Below are positions 62,454-64,000 of a stretch of DNA of 64,000 bases, one piece after another. How positions within the stretch are numbered: the first letter of the stretch is position 1; every line of letters starts with the position of its first letter. The notes beneath the pieces were generated by a model. The model searched no databases, was not told where the DNA came from, and saw nothing but the letters and a program-made list of their open reading frames with translations. Made by a program: the position numbers and the translations under genes. This DNA comes from Streptomyces mashuensis (GTDB lineage: Bacteria; Actinomycetota; Actinomycetes; Streptomycetales; Streptomycetaceae): the NCBI RefSeq assembly GCF_014654785.1, contig NZ_BNBD01000001.1:248001-312000 (forward strand). Reading direction: 5' to 3'.

Positions 62454-63149
62454 ATGGGCGTGTGCGAGCGGCCGGACGCGAAGAGGAGCCCGAACGGAAA
62501 GCGCTACGACCCCGAGAGGCTCTTCCTCCCCCCGGACGACGATCTCGCCCCCAACCGGCCCGGCGAGACGCTGCGGGTCCGGCTCGACACCTCGCGCACC
62601 GGCCGCCTCGGGCTGGTCCTCGCCCGGCTGCTGGGCCGCCGCCCCGTGGAGGACGCCTGGCGGCGGTCACTCGCCGCCGAGCGGCTGGTGGGCGCCGAGC
62701 TGGACGGCCTGGCCGCGGCCGGCTGGGAGGTGGTGCACTCCATCGCGCTGCCCGGCGACGCGGTCGTGCCGCACCTCCTCATCGGCCCCGGCGGGGTGTT
62801 CTGCGTGGCGCCCGAGCCGGTGCGCGGGGCGCACGCGGAGGTGGGCGAGGAGACGGTACGGGTGGCGGGCGAGCGGCACGGCCGCCCGTGCGTCCGCCGG
62901 GTGCGGCAGGCCGCCGCGCGCTGCGCGCCGGTGCTCACCCGCGGCTGCGGCTTCCTGGTGCGGGTGCACCCGGTGCTGGTGCTCGTGGGCGCCGCCGGCG
63001 TCGAGGTGACGCCGGCGCTGGAGGACGTACGGGTCCTGCGGGAGGACGAGGTGGCGGGGCTGGGCGCGCTGGGCGGGGCGCTGCACCCCGACCGGGTCGA
63101 CCGCGTGCACACCGTGGCCCGCAACCGCCGGGTCTGGCTCGCCGCCTGA
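62454..63149 (+). CDS. NERD-like domain protein, probably catalytically degenerate
   Basis: 231 residues; GGAGGGG lies 3-9 bp upstream of three in-frame starts (62451, 62454, 62460), so the exact start is uncertain. The region at about 75-180 resembles the nuclease-related NERD domain: a buried Glu/Asp helix ERLVGAELDGLAAAGWEVVH, then the strand HLLIGPGGVFCVAP, where a true NERD has V-D-T-K. The catalytic Lys is replaced here, and the expected strand EV/LVLVGAAGVEV follows. No membrane segment. It is a likely pseudo-nuclease or scaffold; the family assignment is tentative. Confidence 0.6.
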   Translation: MGVCERPDAKRSPNGKRYDPERLFLPPDDDLAPNRPGETLRVRLDTSRTGRLGLVLARLLGRRPVEDAWRRSLAAERLVGAELDGLAAAGWEVVHSIALPGDAVVPHLLIGPGGVFCVAPEPVRGAHAEVGEETVRVAGERHGRPCVRRVRQAAARCAPVLTRGCGFLVRVHPVLVLVGAAGVEVTPALEDVRVLREDEVAGLGALGGALHPDRVDRVHTVARNRRVWLAA

Positions 63150-63170
63150 CGGGGCCGGCCGCGGAGAGGA

Positions 63171-63629
63171 CTACCAGGCGCGCGGCAGGCCGTCGGCCAG
63201 CAGGCGGCGCAGCAGCTCCGCGTCCTGGTCGGTGAGGCCGTCGACGAAGCGGGTGAGGACGACCTCGCGGTCGGCGCGGCCGTCGAGCACCTTGAGCATG
63301 CGCCGGGCGGCGAGGCCGGCCTCGTCGGTCAGCGGCGCGTAGGCGTAGGCGCGGCCGCGCGGGGTGCGGGTGAGCACCTCCTTGGCGTGCAGCCGGGAGA
63401 GGATCGTGACCACCGTGCTGTAGGTCAGCTCGCCGGGGAGCGTGCTCTGCACCTCGCGGGGCGTGAGCGGGGCGCCGGCGCGCTGCAGCGCCGCGAGGAC
63501 CTCGCCCTCCAGCGCGCCGCTCGCGCGGCGGCGCGCGCCCTGGCGCACGACGACGGCCGGTGGGGCGGCCGTGGCGGCGGTCGGTGCAGCGGCCGGGGTG
63601 GCCGTGTCCACGGGCGGGGCCGTTTCCAT
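63171..63629 (-). CDS. BlaI/MecI/CopY-family transcriptional repressor
   Basis: 152 residues from the ATG at 63629 (AAGGAA upstream). A Pro/Ala-rich N-terminal tail of ~35 residues precedes the winged helix: GALEGEVLAALQRAGAPLTP, then LTYSTVVTILSRLHAKEVLTR and RAYAYAPL. The C-terminal dimerisation helices follow (FVDGLTDQDAELLRRLL). BlaI repressors are usually inactivated by a neighbouring M56 sensor peptidase; none is visible here. A candidate operator lies at 63681-63696 in the divergent promoter region. Confidence 0.9.
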   Translation of the reverse strand: METAPPVDTATPAAAPTAATAAPPAVVVRQGARRRASGALEGEVLAALQRAGAPLTPREVQSTLPGELTYSTVVTILSRLHAKEVLTRTPRGRAYAYAPLTDEAGLAARRMLKVLDGRADREVVLTRFVDGLTDQDAELLRRLLADGLPRAW

Positions 63630-63680
63630 CTGTTCTCGTCTGTTCCTTCTACTGCGCCGCCCGCCGGACGGCGGGAGGTA

Positions 63681-63696
63681 TCTACAGGAGTGTAAA
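63681..63696. promoter_or_regulatory. Candidate BlaI operator
   Basis: TCTACAGGAGTGTAAA contains TACA (63683-63686) and TGTA (63691-63694) separated by 4 bp, matching the TACA/TGTA half-sites of BlaI-type operators. It lies 52 bp upstream of the blaI-like start and about 100 bp before the divergent gene at 63798, so it could control both. The outer arms are only partly symmetric. Confidence 0.5.
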
Positions 63697-63797
63697 GGAA
63701 ATGAGGGGAACGTCCGGTAACCCGCCGGATCTCCACATTCCGGCTGTGGCAGACTCCGCTCGAAAGCACGCACGACCAAGGCGGAGGGTGGGCCCAT

Positions 63798-64000
63798 ATG
63801 GCCGGAAGGCGCAGAAGCACGACGCACGCCGGCAAGCCCGCCGCGCCCCGGTCCGCGGGCGGCAGGGCGGGCGCGGCGGCCCGCGGCCGCCGCCGGGCGG
63901 ACCCCGGCCCGCTCGTGGACCGCCTGCCCGCATGGCTGCCACGCCTGCTGCGCCGACTGCGCCCCGCCTACCCCCGCCCCGGCCGCTCCGGCATACGCCG
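63798..64000 (+). CDS. Unknown protein, N-terminal part only (3' end cut off)
   Basis: Sixty-seven codons are visible from an ATG with a GGAGGG box. The product starts with a strongly basic, disordered tail (MAGRRRSTTHAGKPAAPRS), continues Arg/Gly/Ala-rich, then shows an amphipathic stretch LVDRLPAWLPRLLRRLRPAY. This could be a cytoplasmic tail before a membrane protein, but no membrane segment has been reached by the window end. It is divergent from the BlaI-like gene and may be its target. Confidence 0.55.
   Translation, partial: MAGRRRSTTHAGKPAAPRSAGGRAGAAARGRRRADPGPLVDRLPAWLPRLLRRLRPAYPRPGRSGIR

Overview
The window is 64 kb of a Streptomyces chromosome. Base composition is very G+C rich, third codon positions are nearly all G or C, GTG and TTG starts are common, and ribosome sites follow the GGAGG pattern. 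The gene order murA-like/aconitase, ngcEFG, ROK regulator, xylFGH, dxs, then fad genes, hemE and hemG-hemQ matches what I remember of the conserved core of Streptomyces coelicolor around SCO5998-SCO6045. No rRNA, tRNA or CRISPR array was seen. Both ends cut through genes.

Region by region. 1-5.9 kb: an aryl-CoA catabolic island (bifunctional aryl-CoA monooxygenase/reductase C-terminus, PaaX-type repressor, benzoate-type CoA ligase, acyl-CoA dehydrogenase, Rid-family protein, TetR regulator). 5.9-7.8 kb: a membrane protein and a class A flavin monooxygenase preceded by two TetR-type operators. 8.0-13.3 kb: a conflict/defence island with a Beta-family protein, a 1290-residue caspase-helicase-nuclease fusion and an EACC1-like small protein. 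13.6-18.9 kb: an HTH-MurA fusion, a Uma2 protein and aconitase with a well-defined promoter and operator. 18.9-23.7 kb: an accessory stretch with small secreted proteins, remnants of two dead genes, and a compact RiPP-like cassette of two paralogous precursor peptides plus a membrane M50 protease with a PqqD-like N-terminus. 23.8-27.8 kb: a secreted GH92 mannosidase.

28-38.5 kb: the amino-sugar and xylose block (ngcEFG, rok7B7, xylFGH) and dxs. The GH92/ngcE gap carries a LacI-type operator, a second palindrome on the GH92 promoter and a DasR-like site on the ngcE promoter, so carbon-source control converges there. 38.7-42 kb: amino-acid permease, NYN nuclease-like protein and a predicted beta-propeller. 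41.9-49.3 kb: a poly-gamma-glutamate (PGA) type locus (CapA-like, double-Cache membrane sensor, PgsB, PgsC, NlpC/P60) plus a divergent lipoprotein. 49.4-60.6 kb: fatty-acid beta-oxidation (fadB, fadA, a further thiolase), RNase D, an orphan response regulator, DUF3000, and heme synthesis (hemE, hemG/hemY, hemQ). 60.7-64 kb: a secreted tripeptidyl-peptidase-type hydrolase, a degenerate NERD-like protein, a BlaI-type regulator and a cut-off ORF.

The two stretches most likely to hold poorly described biology are the EACC1/caspase-helicase island and the two-precursor plus M50-protease cassette. All family calls were made by eye from motifs; no database search was run.
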